From assembly GCA_963598415.1 (NCBI GenBank), contig CAVBUH010000007.1, forward strand, positions 124,001-188,000: DNA of 64,000 bases. Direction: 5' to 3'. Positions 1 to 8,882 of this stretch are shown here, in pieces. Positions within the stretch are counted from its first letter, which is position 1; every line of letters starts with the position of its first letter. This DNA is from Colimorpha_A sp900556615. Lineage in GTDB: Bacteria; Bacillota; Clostridia; Oscillospirales; CAG-272. The notes under the pieces were generated by a model. That model did not search any database. It saw nothing but the letters and a program-made list of their open reading frames with translations, and was not told where the DNA came from. The position numbers were made by a program, and so were the translations under genes.

Positions 1-134
1 TCTACCGGGGTGCTATCTTTACTTTCATCGAGATCAAATGCGGCAAAAGCGAACTGTACCAGTCCGTATGCGATCAGTCCGAAAATAAGAAGAGACAGCA
101 GAAGAGTTATTACAAAATTTCTAAGTGCGGTCAT
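1..134 (-). CDS. Partial gene, N-terminal membrane segment of unknown protein
   Basis: An open frame reads leftward from an ATG at 134 and leaves the window at base 1, giving 44 residues. The start MTALRNF is followed by a long hydrophobic stretch (about residues 8-34, rich in L, I, F and A) and then an acidic DLDESKD segment. This looks like a signal anchor or first membrane helix followed by an extracytoplasmic linker. The rest lies outside the window, so the family cannot be named. It could be any single-pass envelope protein, for example a cell-wall transferase or penicillin-binding protein. Confidence 0.6.
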   Translation of the reverse strand, partial: MTALRNFVITLLLSLLIFGLIAYGLVQFAFAAFDLDESKDSTPV

Positions 135-248
135 TTTTATACAGCCTTTCGATATTTATGGGAAATCTGTTTCGTTCTCGGGCAATTGCGAAAGAACGTC
201 TGCTTGGGAGCGCTTTTAATATCGGAATGTCTTTGGGAAAATATAGCT

Positions 249-395
249 ACAATAAGGGCGCCTGCGTTGTGTTTGCGGAACGGTAAGAGGTACCGTCCCT
301 TCAACAGTCTCTAAGAGAGTGCACTCCCGCCGACGATACGGGGAAGCCGGTGATGCGGCTTGCCTTCGGGTTTTCAAAAAGACGCAAGGCTTATT
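249..395 (+). ncRNA. Structured RNA candidate, possibly 6S-like
   Basis: A 147-base gene-free stretch is closed by complementary ends: AATAAG near 250 pairs with CTTATT near 390, continued by GCCTGCGTT against GACGCAAGGC. Inside are several local hairpins: ACGGTA/TACCGT, TCTCT/GAGA, CCCG/CGGGG, and AAGCCG/CGGCTT. The 5' part resembles the CUG-UGUU-GCGG-GUCCC pattern of 6S RNA, which is why that family is suggested. The strand and family are not certain. It could instead be a leader for the leftward gene at 1-134. Confidence 0.38.
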
Positions 396-418
396 TGGAG
401 GATAAACGACGGAAGAAA

Positions 419-574
419 TTATTTATAAATCACGGGCACCTCTAAAATCTCACTGTCCCCAATCGGTTCGAGGTGTTTTCCGTCATTCGTCACAAAATCC
501 TTGACAGCTGGATACGCTGTCTGCGGAATTTTTGTTTTGACTGATGAAAAAATCTCTTTGCCGTCTATGTACAT
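419..574 (-). CDS. Small hypothetical ORF (51 aa), possibly a gene remnant
   Basis: A 51-codon frame starts at ATG 574 and stops at TAA 419-421. It begins MYIDGKEIFS and ends EILEVPVIYK, with ordinary codon use and a mixed polar composition resembling the C-terminal strand region of a longer protein. No convincing ribosome site precedes it, and an in-frame TAA lies just upstream. A decayed 3' end of a longer gene is as likely as a real small protein. I do not recognise a family. Confidence 0.25.
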   Translation of the reverse strand: MYIDGKEIFSSVKTKIPQTAYPAVKDFVTNDGKHLEPIGDSEILEVPVIYK

Positions 575-714
575 TGAATTTTTGGAGATACCCTTATATT
601 ATACAATAGGTCGGTGAATTTTTCAATACTTATTTTTAAATTAGTCATAACCACTGGCTTTCGTAAAACCTTCTCCTGTGTCGGAGATTTCTATACAATG
701 AAAGTGAACATTTT

Positions 715-1539
715 TTATAAATTTGTTCCTGCACGGCGATATTCGGAGGGCGTGATACCGGTTTCTCTCTTAAAAACAGTGGAAAAATAATTCATATCGG
801 TAAATCCGATAGAAAGCCCGGCTTCTTTAACAGAGGTACCATTATCGAGCATTTCCATAGCTCTTCTAAGCTTCATCCTGAGGAAGAATTTGGAGGCTCC
901 TACATCGGACAGGCCGTGGAAGATTTTCTTTAAATTGCTGGCGCTCATATTGCAGAGCGCCGCAAGCTCCTCCAGCGAAAGCATTTTATCAAGATTTTTT
1001 TTCATTACGCGAATAATATCAAGATATTGCCGTTCAGAGGAAGTAACTGTTTTTTGATTTGCAGAGGATCTGTCAATCAGAGAAAGAAGGAGTGATTCCA
1101 GCATTACTGCACCGAAGCTTCCTTCTTTTTCAAAACACTTGAAGTTGCCGTCAGTATAATAAGAAGCGGCAGAATTGAATTTTTTTGTGATAAGACCGAA
1201 CATTTCGACCTCATTGTCTTCGAGTTCCACACATTTGCTCTCAAATTGCTTCATTCCTTCTCCGCGCGCCGAAAATGAAATGATCTGAAGCCGCGTTTCC
1301 ACTCGGTCGACTCTTACGGTATGAAATTCCATCGGTTTATGAAAAAGCAGATTACCGTTTTTGAGTCGGTAAATACGTCCGTCTCCGGTGGCAATCATTT
1401 CTCCGCTTTTTACCAGAACGGCTTCCCAAAAATCATGAAATTCCCCAGGAAAATAGAATTGCTCTTTGTGAATATCATCGATTCCCGCAAAAATGCCGGT
1501 AATTTCTATAGGGCGGTGAAGCTTTTTTATTTCATACAT
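715..1539 (-). CDS. AraC-family transcriptional regulator
   Basis: This 274-residue protein has an N-terminal cupin-like sensor half (about residues 15-110; EFHDFWEAVLVKSGEM and HKPMEFHTV are typical) and a C-terminal double helix-turn-helix. The C-terminal half (about 170-270) contains LEELAALCNMSASNLKKIF and the AraC signature region IGFTDMNYFSTVFKRETG. Proteins of this type bind small molecules, often sugars, and activate neighbouring catabolic genes. It is transcribed divergently from the oxidoreductase at 1649, which is the most likely target. The inducer cannot be read from the sequence. The ribosome site before ATG 1539 is weak. Confidence 0.9.
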   Translation of the reverse strand: MYEIKKLHRPIEITGIFAGIDDIHKEQFYFPGEFHDFWEAVLVKSGEMIATGDGRIYRLKNGNLLFHKPMEFHTVRVDRVETRLQIISFSARGEGMKQFESKCVELEDNEVEMFGLITKKFNSAASYYTDGNFKCFEKEGSFGAVMLESLLLSLIDRSSANQKTVTSSERQYLDIIRVMKKNLDKMLSLEELAALCNMSASNLKKIFHGLSDVGASKFFLRMKLRRAMEMLDNGTSVKEAGLSIGFTDMNYFSTVFKRETGITPSEYRRAGTNL

Positions 1540-1648
1540 AATCGCTGCCTGATTTCAAAGGTTTTGTGTCTTATTTTATATTTTCTTTGTTATTGGATTA
1601 TGATACAATAAAGATATCATATCATGTTGAACCGGAGGTTAATTTTTT

Positions 1649-2899
1649 ATGAATGTGAAATTAAAGCTTGGAATAATTGGATTGGGGGCAAGAGGCTCAA
1701 GCTTGCTTAAATACGTTGTTCTCCCAATGTGCGAGGATAATATAGAGCTTGTATCGCTCTGTGACGTATATGAGGACAGGGTAAATGCGGCGGCAGAAGA
1801 AGCGGAAAAGGTTCTCGGAAAGCGTCCCTTTGCTACAACCGACAGCGAAAAGGCTCTTACCACCGGAATTGATGCGGTTCTTATCTCTGCGGCATGGGAA
1901 TCGCATATTGATCTCGCCATATCGGCTATGAGAAAAGGAATTTATACAGGATTGGAAGTCGGAGGAGCTTACAGCGTTGAAGATTGCTTCCGTCTTGTCA
2001 GAACCTATGAGGAAACCGGAACACACTGTATGCTGCTTGAAAACTGCTGTTACGGCAAACGGGAGCTCATGGCGCTCAATATGGTTCGTATGGGCGTACT
2101 CGGAGATATTGTCCATTGCTCCGGAGGTTATCATCATGATTTGAGGGAGGAGGTGGCAGGCGGAAAGGATAATCGGCATTATCGGCTTCGGAATTATATA
2201 AACCGCTGCTGCGAAAACTATCCTACCCATGAACTCGGACCGATTGCAAAGCTTCTCGGTATCAATAACGGAAACCGGATGCTGACACTTACCTCGACGG
2301 CGTCCTCTGCAAAGGGACTTCACGAATATTGTCTTGCGACAAAGGGCGCGGAGCATCCGCTTTCCAAGATTGCGTTCTCACAAGGAGACGTTGTTACCAC
2401 CGTTATTAAGTGCGCGGGTGGACAGACCATAACGCTTACACTCGATACCACCCTCCCGAGAGCATATAGCAGAGCCTTTACGGTTCGAGGTACGAAAGGG
2501 GCATATTTTGGGGAAACCGACAGTGTTTTTATTGACGGGGAACATAATCAGTTTGATTTTTGTCCCGAAAAGCTGTGGGGAAATGCAAAAAATTATGAGG
2601 ACACTTATCTTGACCGGCTCTGGCGGGATTATGTTCCGAAGGGAGGGCATGACGGTATGGATTGGCTTGTATTCAGTGCTTTTGTTGAATCGGCGCTTAC
2701 AGGTAAACGTCCTCCTATCGACGTTTACGACGCTGCCGCATATATGGTGATTACGCCGCTCAGCGAAGAATCGATATTCAGAGGAGGCGTACCTGTTGCG
2801 GTGCCGGATTTTACAAACGGAAAATGGTATAGGAGAAGCGATATTTGCGACGGTTATTATTCGCTTGATGTATCCGGTGTAAATAAAGATTTTGTGTGA
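1649..2899 (+). CDS. Gfo/Idh/MocA-family oxidoreductase (GH109-like)
   Basis: This 416-residue protein has an N-terminal Rossmann fold (LGIIGLGARGSSL, residues 5-17, the GxGxxG dinucleotide site) and a C-terminal alpha/beta domain. The segment YPTHELGPIAKLLGINNGNR resembles the active-site region of the NAD-dependent glycosidases of family GH109, which use tightly bound NAD for a redox-assisted cleavage. A sugar dehydrogenase role is the alternative. GGAGG at about 1634 precedes ATG 1649. No signal peptide is present, so it is cytosolic. Divergence from the AraC gene suggests regulation by it. Substrate unknown. Confidence 0.85.
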   Translation: MNVKLKLGIIGLGARGSSLLKYVVLPMCEDNIELVSLCDVYEDRVNAAAEEAEKVLGKRPFATTDSEKALTTGIDAVLISAAWESHIDLAISAMRKGIYTGLEVGGAYSVEDCFRLVRTYEETGTHCMLLENCCYGKRELMALNMVRMGVLGDIVHCSGGYHHDLREEVAGGKDNRHYRLRNYINRCCENYPTHELGPIAKLLGINNGNRMLTLTSTASSAKGLHEYCLATKGAEHPLSKIAFSQGDVVTTVIKCAGGQTITLTLDTTLPRAYSRAFTVRGTKGAYFGETDSVFIDGEHNQFDFCPEKLWGNAKNYEDTYLDRLWRDYVPKGGHDGMDWLVFSAFVESALTGKRPPIDVYDAAAYMVITPLSEESIFRGGVPVAVPDFTNGKWYRRSDICDGYYSLDVSGVNKDFV

Positions 2900-3657
2900 T
2901 AGTTGAGTTTTCTGAAACCGTTTTATCGTTTTTTGTAAACGAATGAAAGCAGAAGAATTTGCTGAGTGAAATTTGCGAAGGAATTTACAAAGCTGAAGAA
3001 TCTGAACGCTTTTAAAAAAGGCGAAAAAATTGTTCACTGGGGACTTCGGCAGCGGCATTTCCGTCCTGCGATAAACAGGAGATTCTGCTGCCGCTCCTAA
3101 TTTAAAAAACTTTTTGTCGGGCATATAGTGAATAGCTGCTGCGGCAATCCGTACAGACATGGATTTCTCCGCACCGAAAAATCATGTGTCCGGCAAGAGC
3201 AATGTTTTTAGAAACATGTGCTTTGGTCTTCAAATTCTTCATTCTTAAGCAGATGGCCGGTTGATATGACGAATAACTACCGAGTATAAAATTTTTCAAG
3301 GCTCGGCATCGTTTTACATTCTCCTGCTTGGATACTGCTGACAATATCTGTACTTTTCAGCGGTTTCTTCTGTGAATGATCGTTTTTTCTTAATTAGAAT
3401 TAGAAATTTATAATTTTGTAAGTGGTTATTGAAGCACATAGTGTTTTAATAAAATCCTCCAAAAGCCTTGAAAACAAAGGACTTATCGCAAAATGCTCAC
3501 TTTAACTTATTATAGTTTCACACTGTTTTATTCGTCCCTTGCAAGCTGATAAGGGCAAACACAAGGGTAAAAAAATCTGATAACAAGATATAACAGAATG
3601 TGGCAATCGGAGAATTGTGATATATGTGCAAATATATTATACTGAAGGATTTATTAA
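2900..3657. other. Gene-free 760-bp stretch
   Basis: No supported gene is present. A long imperfect hairpin lies at about 3046-3100 (GGCAGCGGC pairing with a later GCTGCC). Short open frames here have no ribosome sites or recognisable motifs. The right end leads into the tnpV relic and may be decayed transposon sequence. Confidence 0.5.
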
Positions 3658-4038
3658 ATGGACAAGTACATTTTCGATGAAAGCAATGGTTTATTGTATG
3701 AGTTGCAGGGAGATTATTATATCCCTTGCCTAATACTTTCCGAAGAAGAAACACAGCCTATCGGCTTATGGGAACAATGCCAGAAGGAGTATCTAAAGGA
3801 GCATAAGCACTTTGTTTATACTACATTGCTGTTGGAGAGGTACTCTGAACCGATATCTTACCGATATTAACTAACAGGCGAAGCAAATGTTTCCATAGAG
3901 ATTGATTAAGGAAATAGCTCAAAAGCAGGGTGGGACTGAAACGCTCAAAGCAGAGTAACCTTGAGAATGATAGAGTCGATGAACAACATTCAAGCCTGTA
4001 CAAGGGAAATTGTAAATAGCGAACTAATTTTTGTATAG
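3658..4038 (+). pseudogene. tnpV: Decayed transposon gene tnpV, copy 1
   Basis: The first 60 or so codons encode MDKYIFDESNGLLYELQGDY and continue with the IPCLILSEEE and GLWEQCQKEYLKEH segments typical of the small transposon-encoded protein TnpV. A shift at about 3850 moves the reading into the +1 frame, where TnpV-like QAKQMF and IAQKQGGTETLKAE can be read through stops. The original frame resumes at 3985 with MNNIQ and TREIVNSELIFV before TAG 4036-4038. The total span is 381 bases, the same as copy 2. It is non-functional and marks a former mobile-element insertion. Confidence 0.85.
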
Positions 4039-4047
4039 CATAAAGCA

Positions 4048-4080
4048 GGAGGTCGATACCGGCAAAAGTATCGACCTCTG
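4048..4080. terminator. Hairpin after tnpV relic
   Basis: AGGTCGATAC and GTATCGACCT form a perfect 10-bp stem around CGGCAAAA, followed by TGTTGTT. It lies ten bases past the relic stop and may be the old transposon gene terminator. Confidence 0.5.
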
Positions 4081-4216
4081 TTGTTATCCACAAGTGTATG
4101 TTTGCAATGATGTTTGGTTTGTATTCCTTGTCCTACAATGAAAATTTTGTCTAATCATTGCATAAGTAGGATATGGACCGTTATATATTTTTTGTGAGTT
4201 AAATGGTTACATATTT

Positions 4217-7168
4217 TTATTTTCTCACTTTTTTACCATGCATTTCCAATCCCGCCAACCCTATAGCGGGAATAGTCATTAGAGTAAACCACATTGCAAT
4301 GTTGGTATTGTCACCGGTATCTGGAGCGCTTACTGATGGAACCGTTTCTACAATCTTCTCAGTTCTCCAATAACGTTCCACAGAGCGTACCTCATCAGAT
4401 ACATCAATGACAAATTCAAGTGTCATTACTACACCTACATTTCGATGCCCCTCTGCAATACCAACCATTGTCTGAGAAGTTTCCCCATCTTTGATTTCTG
4501 AAGTAAACAAATAGGGCATTTTATCAAGATTCTGTACACCTTCTAATTCAAACTTGATTTTTTGTACACTTTCTTCGGTTATGGATATATTTAAAAAAGT
4601 ATATTTGCCATACTGGTCTGGTATTAACAGTTGTTCCCCTGCTTGCAAATCACCTGCAACACGTCCTTTTGCAATAATGTTATTATCTCCATCCAAAAGT
4701 TTCATAACCAGATTATCACCGTTTTCAGTGCTTGGATTAACTGCCAATGTAAAAGAAATATCTGTCACATATACGTCATTATCACGATCTGTGTCTTGAT
4801 TATTTGAATTTTCTTCTGCTTTTCCAATAATTCTAATGGATGCATTTTTCAAAAAGTTTTTATCATTTATGACTACGCTTTGTGTGTCTTTATTTTCTTC
4901 TGTTTCTGTTGGTTCGAGATTTACAAGATAATAATACAGCTTAAAAATCAGGGCAACTGATTCTTCATCAGCAGGATAATTTTTGTCATTGATGGTGTAG
5001 TTTCCTTTGCTGTTGCGATAAGTATAATAAGCGCTTGTAAAAACTTTTTCATCCATTATATTACTAAATGTCCATATAGCATACTGTGTGGCGGTCATTG
5101 CCATACCATCTGTTATTGCAGCAACTTCACTTTCGGAGAATTGACCTGAAGCCTTCATCATATCTTTCACAGCTTGTAAGCTTCCAAATCCTTCTTTTGT
5201 TCCCCAGTAACCATTGTTCGCAATGGTGCGTATCATTGCTGCTTCATTATTTGTATAATATGTTGCATCCTCTATGTTTGTAATTTTATAACTATATCCT
5301 TTCTCGGCCGATGTTTTTTGGTCAACACAGTAGGTTGTAACGATATTGGCATTTTTATCAGACAATGTGAACTGTTGAATAGAATCATACCACGATGGAA
5401 ATGGTCCGTTTTCAGAAACGGTTGTATGTTCCAGATATAATGCAGGAACAACCAAATTTCTTTTTTTAAAAACATTAATATTATTTCTTACAAATAAACT
5501 GATTTCATCATCTGAATAATAAGCGATTTCGTTAATATCAAAATCATCACTCGGAGATTTGAATAAATAAGCCGCCCAAAAATTGCTTAGCTTGTCTGAA
5601 CCGAGATATACAAATTCATAGCCGTCTGTAATGGCAGGAACATCCGCAGATGTTTCTGGGATAGAGACACTTGGTGCATTTGTTATCATATTATTACTTT
5701 CAGTAGCAGTTGTATCGCTTTTGATATAAGTCATTTCTGAATGGTTATTTACAGAAACATTTTCCTTTATCTCGCTACTTATCGTATCAATGGTCACAGA
5801 GGCTTGCTCGATGATTTTTTCTTCCGTATAATCATATATTCCGTCATCTGCGGATTCTCTTTTATCTCCTGTTATTGAAGCGGTTCCCGTTTCTTTGCCA
5901 ACAGCTTTTGCTTGGGTTTCATCTGTTTCAGATGTACTTTCATCATCAATAGCAGTCAATGGAATATTCACTTCCAAAACAGGGGCGTTAACCACAGATT
6001 TAATTTCTGAACCTCCTTCCGCTATATACTTTTCATCTTGATTTTTAGAATTGTATTTTTCAGAAAAAGAGGAATCAATGATTGTTTCACTTTTATAATT
6101 CACAATCATATTGCTTTCGGTAACATACTCTTCCGCTTTACGTATTTCTTTAGCAGAATTATCGGTTGTGTCAGTAACAGAAGATACCGGCACATATTCA
6201 TAATTACCAGCAGTTGTTTCTACCTGAACAATATATTTACTGTTGTCCATCACTGCATTTACAAAGCTGTTTGTGATTATATCAAATCCGTTTGCATTAG
6301 GGTGTGGATCATTGTAAAAATATGATTGAAATGTATCTACATCATCCTGTGTTGCTACGCCATCTCCATCAGAGTCTAAGTTGAACCCATCAAAGTTTTC
6401 TACAACGGTTGCATTAAAATATTCGGCAACATCTCTTACCATCTCGTTGAATGGGTATATTGCTTCAAGGCGTTTATTTATTGTACTCAATTTACCGCCA
6501 GCATTAGGAACAACTGTAAAGCAATATATTTCTGCCTTAGGGTATGTGATCTGTATTTTATGCAATGTAATACAATATGCCTCAGCAACCGTAGCTGGCT
6601 CAGCGTATGTATAGGTGCCATCGCCATTATCCTTAATCAATTCGTTAAAATCAATTTCATCCACTGTTCCAAATTCAGAAGGTTTTACTTTTCCTACCTC
6701 ATTAGAACCGATATACAGTGCAATAATATCTGGTGTTTTCCCATCTTTCCCCAAATAATATGGTCTGGATTTGTATGTCAGCATATCCTGAAGATATTGC
6801 TGCCAATCTGCATTATTGGAATAGGAAGCATAAAATAAGCCTGTAGAGTTGCCAGAATTGACCATAAGGATTTCTGCACCTAACTCTGTTGCAGCTTGAT
6901 GCCACCACGTGTCGGTTACAAGCAAATCTGTATTATGGCAATCACTGTCCGTTTCACCATAATAGGCTTCTCCATATCTATAAATACTTTCTTCTGATGT
7001 TATAGGTTGGCTATCACTCCAACCTTGATAAGTTGATATGCTATCACCAATAATTGAAATAGTTTTCCCTTCAAGTAACTTTTGTTCCGAGCTTGCATAA
7101 GCGGGCAAAGGGAAAAGTCCTACAATCAAAACCAATGACAGTAATGCAGAGATTATTCTTTTGCTCAT
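4217..7168 (-). CDS. Cell-wall-anchored SGNH hydrolase fused to a thioester adhesin domain
   Basis: This 983-residue protein starts with a signal peptide ending AYASS. An SGNH/GDSL hydrolase domain follows (about 35-310): IIGDSIS with nucleophile Ser43, the oxyanion residues NSGN and GSNE, and block V NDPHPN giving Asp287-His289. A Thr/Ser/Glu-rich linker covers about 310-515. A thioester domain follows with Cys614 (TTYCVD) and Gln695 (TATQYAIW). Such Cys-Gln pairs form an internal thioester used for covalent attachment to host or glycan amines. Beta-rich repeats come next. The C-terminus SAPDTGDNTN is a variant sortase signal before a hydrophobic segment and KKVRK. GAGG precedes ATG 7168. 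Expression is probably controlled by the invertible promoter upstream. Confidence 0.88.
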   Translation of the reverse strand: MSKRIISALLSLVLIVGLFPLPAYASSEQKLLEGKTISIIGDSISTYQGWSDSQPITSEESIYRYGEAYYGETDSDCHNTDLLVTDTWWHQAATELGAEILMVNSGNSTGLFYASYSNNADWQQYLQDMLTYKSRPYYLGKDGKTPDIIALYIGSNEVGKVKPSEFGTVDEIDFNELIKDNGDGTYTYAEPATVAEAYCITLHKIQITYPKAEIYCFTVVPNAGGKLSTINKRLEAIYPFNEMVRDVAEYFNATVVENFDGFNLDSDGDGVATQDDVDTFQSYFYNDPHPNANGFDIITNSFVNAVMDNSKYIVQVETTAGNYEYVPVSSVTDTTDNSAKEIRKAEEYVTESNMIVNYKSETIIDSSFSEKYNSKNQDEKYIAEGGSEIKSVVNAPVLEVNIPLTAIDDESTSETDETQAKAVGKETGTASITGDKRESADDGIYDYTEEKIIEQASVTIDTISSEIKENVSVNNHSEMTYIKSDTTATESNNMITNAPSVSIPETSADVPAITDGYEFVYLGSDKLSNFWAAYLFKSPSDDFDINEIAYYSDDEISLFVRNNINVFKKRNLVVPALYLEHTTVSENGPFPSWYDSIQQFTLSDKNANIVTTYCVDQKTSAEKGYSYKITNIEDATYYTNNEAAMIRTIANNGYWGTKEGFGSLQAVKDMMKASGQFSESEVAAITDGMAMTATQYAIWTFSNIMDEKVFTSAYYTYRNSKGNYTINDKNYPADEESVALIFKLYYYLVNLEPTETEENKDTQSVVINDKNFLKNASIRIIGKAEENSNNQDTDRDNDVYVTDISFTLAVNPSTENGDNLVMKLLDGDNNIIAKGRVAGDLQAGEQLLIPDQYGKYTFLNISITEESVQKIKFELEGVQNLDKMPYLFTSEIKDGETSQTMVGIAEGHRNVGVVMTLEFVIDVSDEVRSVERYWRTEKIVETVPSVSAPDTGDNTNIAMWFTLMTIPAIGLAGLEMHGKKVRK

Positions 7169-7196
7169 TGTTGATACCTCTCATATATTTGAGCTA

Positions 7197-7222
7197 TATT
7201 CAAAAAGTTTACTTTTTGATAA
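7197..7222 (-). repeat. Left recombination site of invertible promoter
   Basis: A 26-bp site has two 12-bp arms, TATTCAAAAAGT and ACTTTTTGATAA, around a central TT (7209-7210). The layout and arm sequence closely resemble hix sites of Hin-type DNA invertases (half-site TTATCAAAAACC, central dinucleotide AA). It is in inverted orientation relative to the right site, where the centre is AA. Confidence 0.8.
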
Positions 7223-7318
7223 AAGCTATCAAACATTCTACCTTTTGAAATGATGTAAACAAAACAATGAAAATGCTTTGAATTTTTCAAGATAATTCCG
7301 CAAATTTACGCCATATAC

Positions 7319-7347
7319 TTGAAATTCTAACCTTCGAGGAGTATAAT
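7319..7347 (+). promoter_or_regulatory. Consensus promoter inside the invertible segment, now pointing rightward
   Basis: TTGAAA (7319-7324), a 17-base spacer and TATAAT (7342-7347) make a near-perfect vegetative promoter reading to the right, away from the surface-protein gene and antisense to the recombinase. If the segment 7211-7376 flips, the -10 would fall at about 7240-7245 reading leftward, leaving a leader of about 65 bases before ATG 7168. No comparable leftward promoter is visible in the present orientation. Confidence 0.75.
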
Positions 7348-7357
7348 TTATAAGATG

Positions 7358-7397
7358 AATATGGCTATCAAAAAGTAAACTTTTTGATAGCCATATT
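7358..7397. repeat. Right recombination site and 40-bp palindrome
   Basis: A perfect palindrome has 19-bp arms around AA (7377-7378). Its inner 26 bp (7365-7390) are CTATCAAAAAGT, AA, ACTTTTTGATAG, the partner of the left site in inverted orientation. It lies ten bases past the stop of the recombinase gene and could also fold as an RNA hairpin. Confidence 0.8.
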
Positions 7398-7406
7398 TAT
7401 TCTTTA

Positions 7407-8081
7407 TTATCCACTTTTCATCAGTCTGTATTTACGCAGTTTTCTGTAAAAAGTGGCTTCACTCATATTGCAAAGTTTTAGCGCTTCTTCAAAGGAAATC
7501 TTTTTCTTTTCCCAATCCGCCACAATTTTTCCAAAATTATCTGGTATTGGAATTTCTGGTCTGCCAAAACGGACACCTCTTGCTTTGGCTGCTGCAATGC
7601 CCTGTTTCTGCCTTTTGCGGATATTTTCACGCTCGCTTTGTGCTACAAAAGAAAGTATCTGCAACACAAGGTCTGCTATGAATGTGCCCATTAAGTCCTT
7701 GCCCTGCCTTGTATCGAGTAGTGGCATATCTAGTACACATATATCCACGCCTTTTTCTTTGGTAATGATACGCCATTGATTTTGTATTTCCTCATAATTT
7801 CTACCTAAACGGTCAATACTGAGGATGTACAATAAATCTCCTGCCTTTAGCTTATTAACAAGTTTCTTATATTGTGGTCGGTCAAAATTTTTGCCCGACA
7901 GCTTATCCATATAAATATTCTTTTCTGGTACACCAGCTTCCGTAAGTGCTATCATCTGTCTATCTTCATTCTGGTCTGCGCTGGACACTCTGATATATCC
8001 ATAAATATTATATGTTTCCGTTCGGCGGCGGTTTGAAGAAAACTTTTTTATCGGCTGAAAGGTTCGCCGGAGCTTCCTCAA
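7407..8081 (-). CDS. Small serine recombinase (Hin/Tn3 resolvase type DNA invertase)
   Basis: The catalytic domain begins IYGYIRVSSADQ (the RVS serine is the nucleophile) and continues with the family arginines in LSIDRLGRN and SERENIRKRQKQG. A C-terminal helix-turn-helix follows (EEALKLCNMSEATFYRKL). The recognisable protein is about 200 residues, right for a small resolvase/invertase. No good start codon directly precedes IYGYIRV. The only in-frame candidate is TTG at 8081, which adds about 25 unusual residues and begins 7 bases after the ABC ATPase stop, so the gene may depend on transcription from the ABC operon. The two inverted hix-like sites just downstream are its likely substrate. 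Confidence 0.85.
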   Translation of the reverse strand: MRKLRRTFQPIKKFSSNRRRTETYNIYGYIRVSSADQNEDRQMIALTEAGVPEKNIYMDKLSGKNFDRPQYKKLVNKLKAGDLLYILSIDRLGRNYEEIQNQWRIITKEKGVDICVLDMPLLDTRQGKDLMGTFIADLVLQILSFVAQSERENIRKRQKQGIAAAKARGVRFGRPEIPIPDNFGKIVADWEKKKISFEEALKLCNMSEATFYRKLRKYRLMKSG

Positions 8082-8087
8082 AAATAT

Positions 8088-8882
8088 TTATCCCAGAAGC
8101 GCCCTGTCGTTTGAAAACTCGGTTCCGGAAGCCTTTGCAAAAACGCCGAGCAGGGTTTCGACCGTTAGATTTTTCTTTTCCTCTCCCGAGACATCTACGA
8201 TGATACGTCCGGAGTCCAGCATGATAAGACGGTTTCCGTGAGCGATTGCATCCTTCATGTTATGCGTAACCATCAGGGTGGTAAGCTTGCTTTCTTCTAC
8301 GATTCTGTCGGTTATTTCAAGGACTTTTGCCGCTGTTTTGGGATCGAGAGCAGCGGTATGCTCGTCAAGCAGCAGTAGCTTTGGCTTTTTCATCGAGGCC
8401 ATAAGTAAGGTTACGGCCTGTCTTTGCCCTCCCGAAAGTAATCCCATTTTTGTGGTAAGACGGTTTTCAAGTCCTAAGCCAAGTTCTGAAAGTACAGTTT
8501 TGTACTTTTCTCTGTCCTTTTTTGTGATAGCCCATTTAAGACCTCTTCGGCTCCCGCGCCGATCGGCAATCGCCAAATTTTCTTCTACCCACATATCGGC
8601 GGCGGTTCCCATCATCGGATCCTGAAAAACACGGCCGATATAGGCGGCTCTTTTGTGTTCTGACAGCTTTGTGACGTCGGTGCCGTCGATTAGGATATGG
8701 CCTTCGTCAACAGGATAAACTCCTGCAACAATATTCAGCATAGTTGACTTTCCCGCGCCGTTTCCGCCGATAACGGTAACAAAATCGCCGTCGTTTAGGG
8801 TGAGACTGAAATCGTTCAACGCAATTTTTTCATTGACGGTTCCGGCATTGAAAATTTTGGTTATATTTTTTAGCTCAAGCAT
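8088..8882 (-). CDS. ABC transporter ATP-binding protein (COG1101 type)
   Basis: This 264-residue ATPase carries all expected motifs: Walker A GGNGAGKST (39-47), Q-loop FQDP (86-89), signature LSGGQRQ (149-155), Walker B LLLLDE (169-174) and the H-loop THN near 206. It overlaps the permease stop by 8 bases, showing translational coupling. With the permease and the lipoprotein further upstream it forms an importer of the group that includes TrpXYZ-like amino-acid transporters. The substrate is not determinable here. The recombinase gene follows 7 bases after its stop. Confidence 0.93.
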   Translation of the reverse strand: MLELKNITKIFNAGTVNEKIALNDFSLTLNDGDFVTVIGGNGAGKSTMLNIVAGVYPVDEGHILIDGTDVTKLSEHKRAAYIGRVFQDPMMGTAADMWVEENLAIADRRGSRRGLKWAITKKDREKYKTVLSELGLGLENRLTTKMGLLSGGQRQAVTLLMASMKKPKLLLLDEHTAALDPKTAAKVLEITDRIVEESKLTTLMVTHNMKDAIAHGNRLIMLDSGRIIVDVSGEEKKNLTVETLLGVFAKASGTEFSNDRALLG

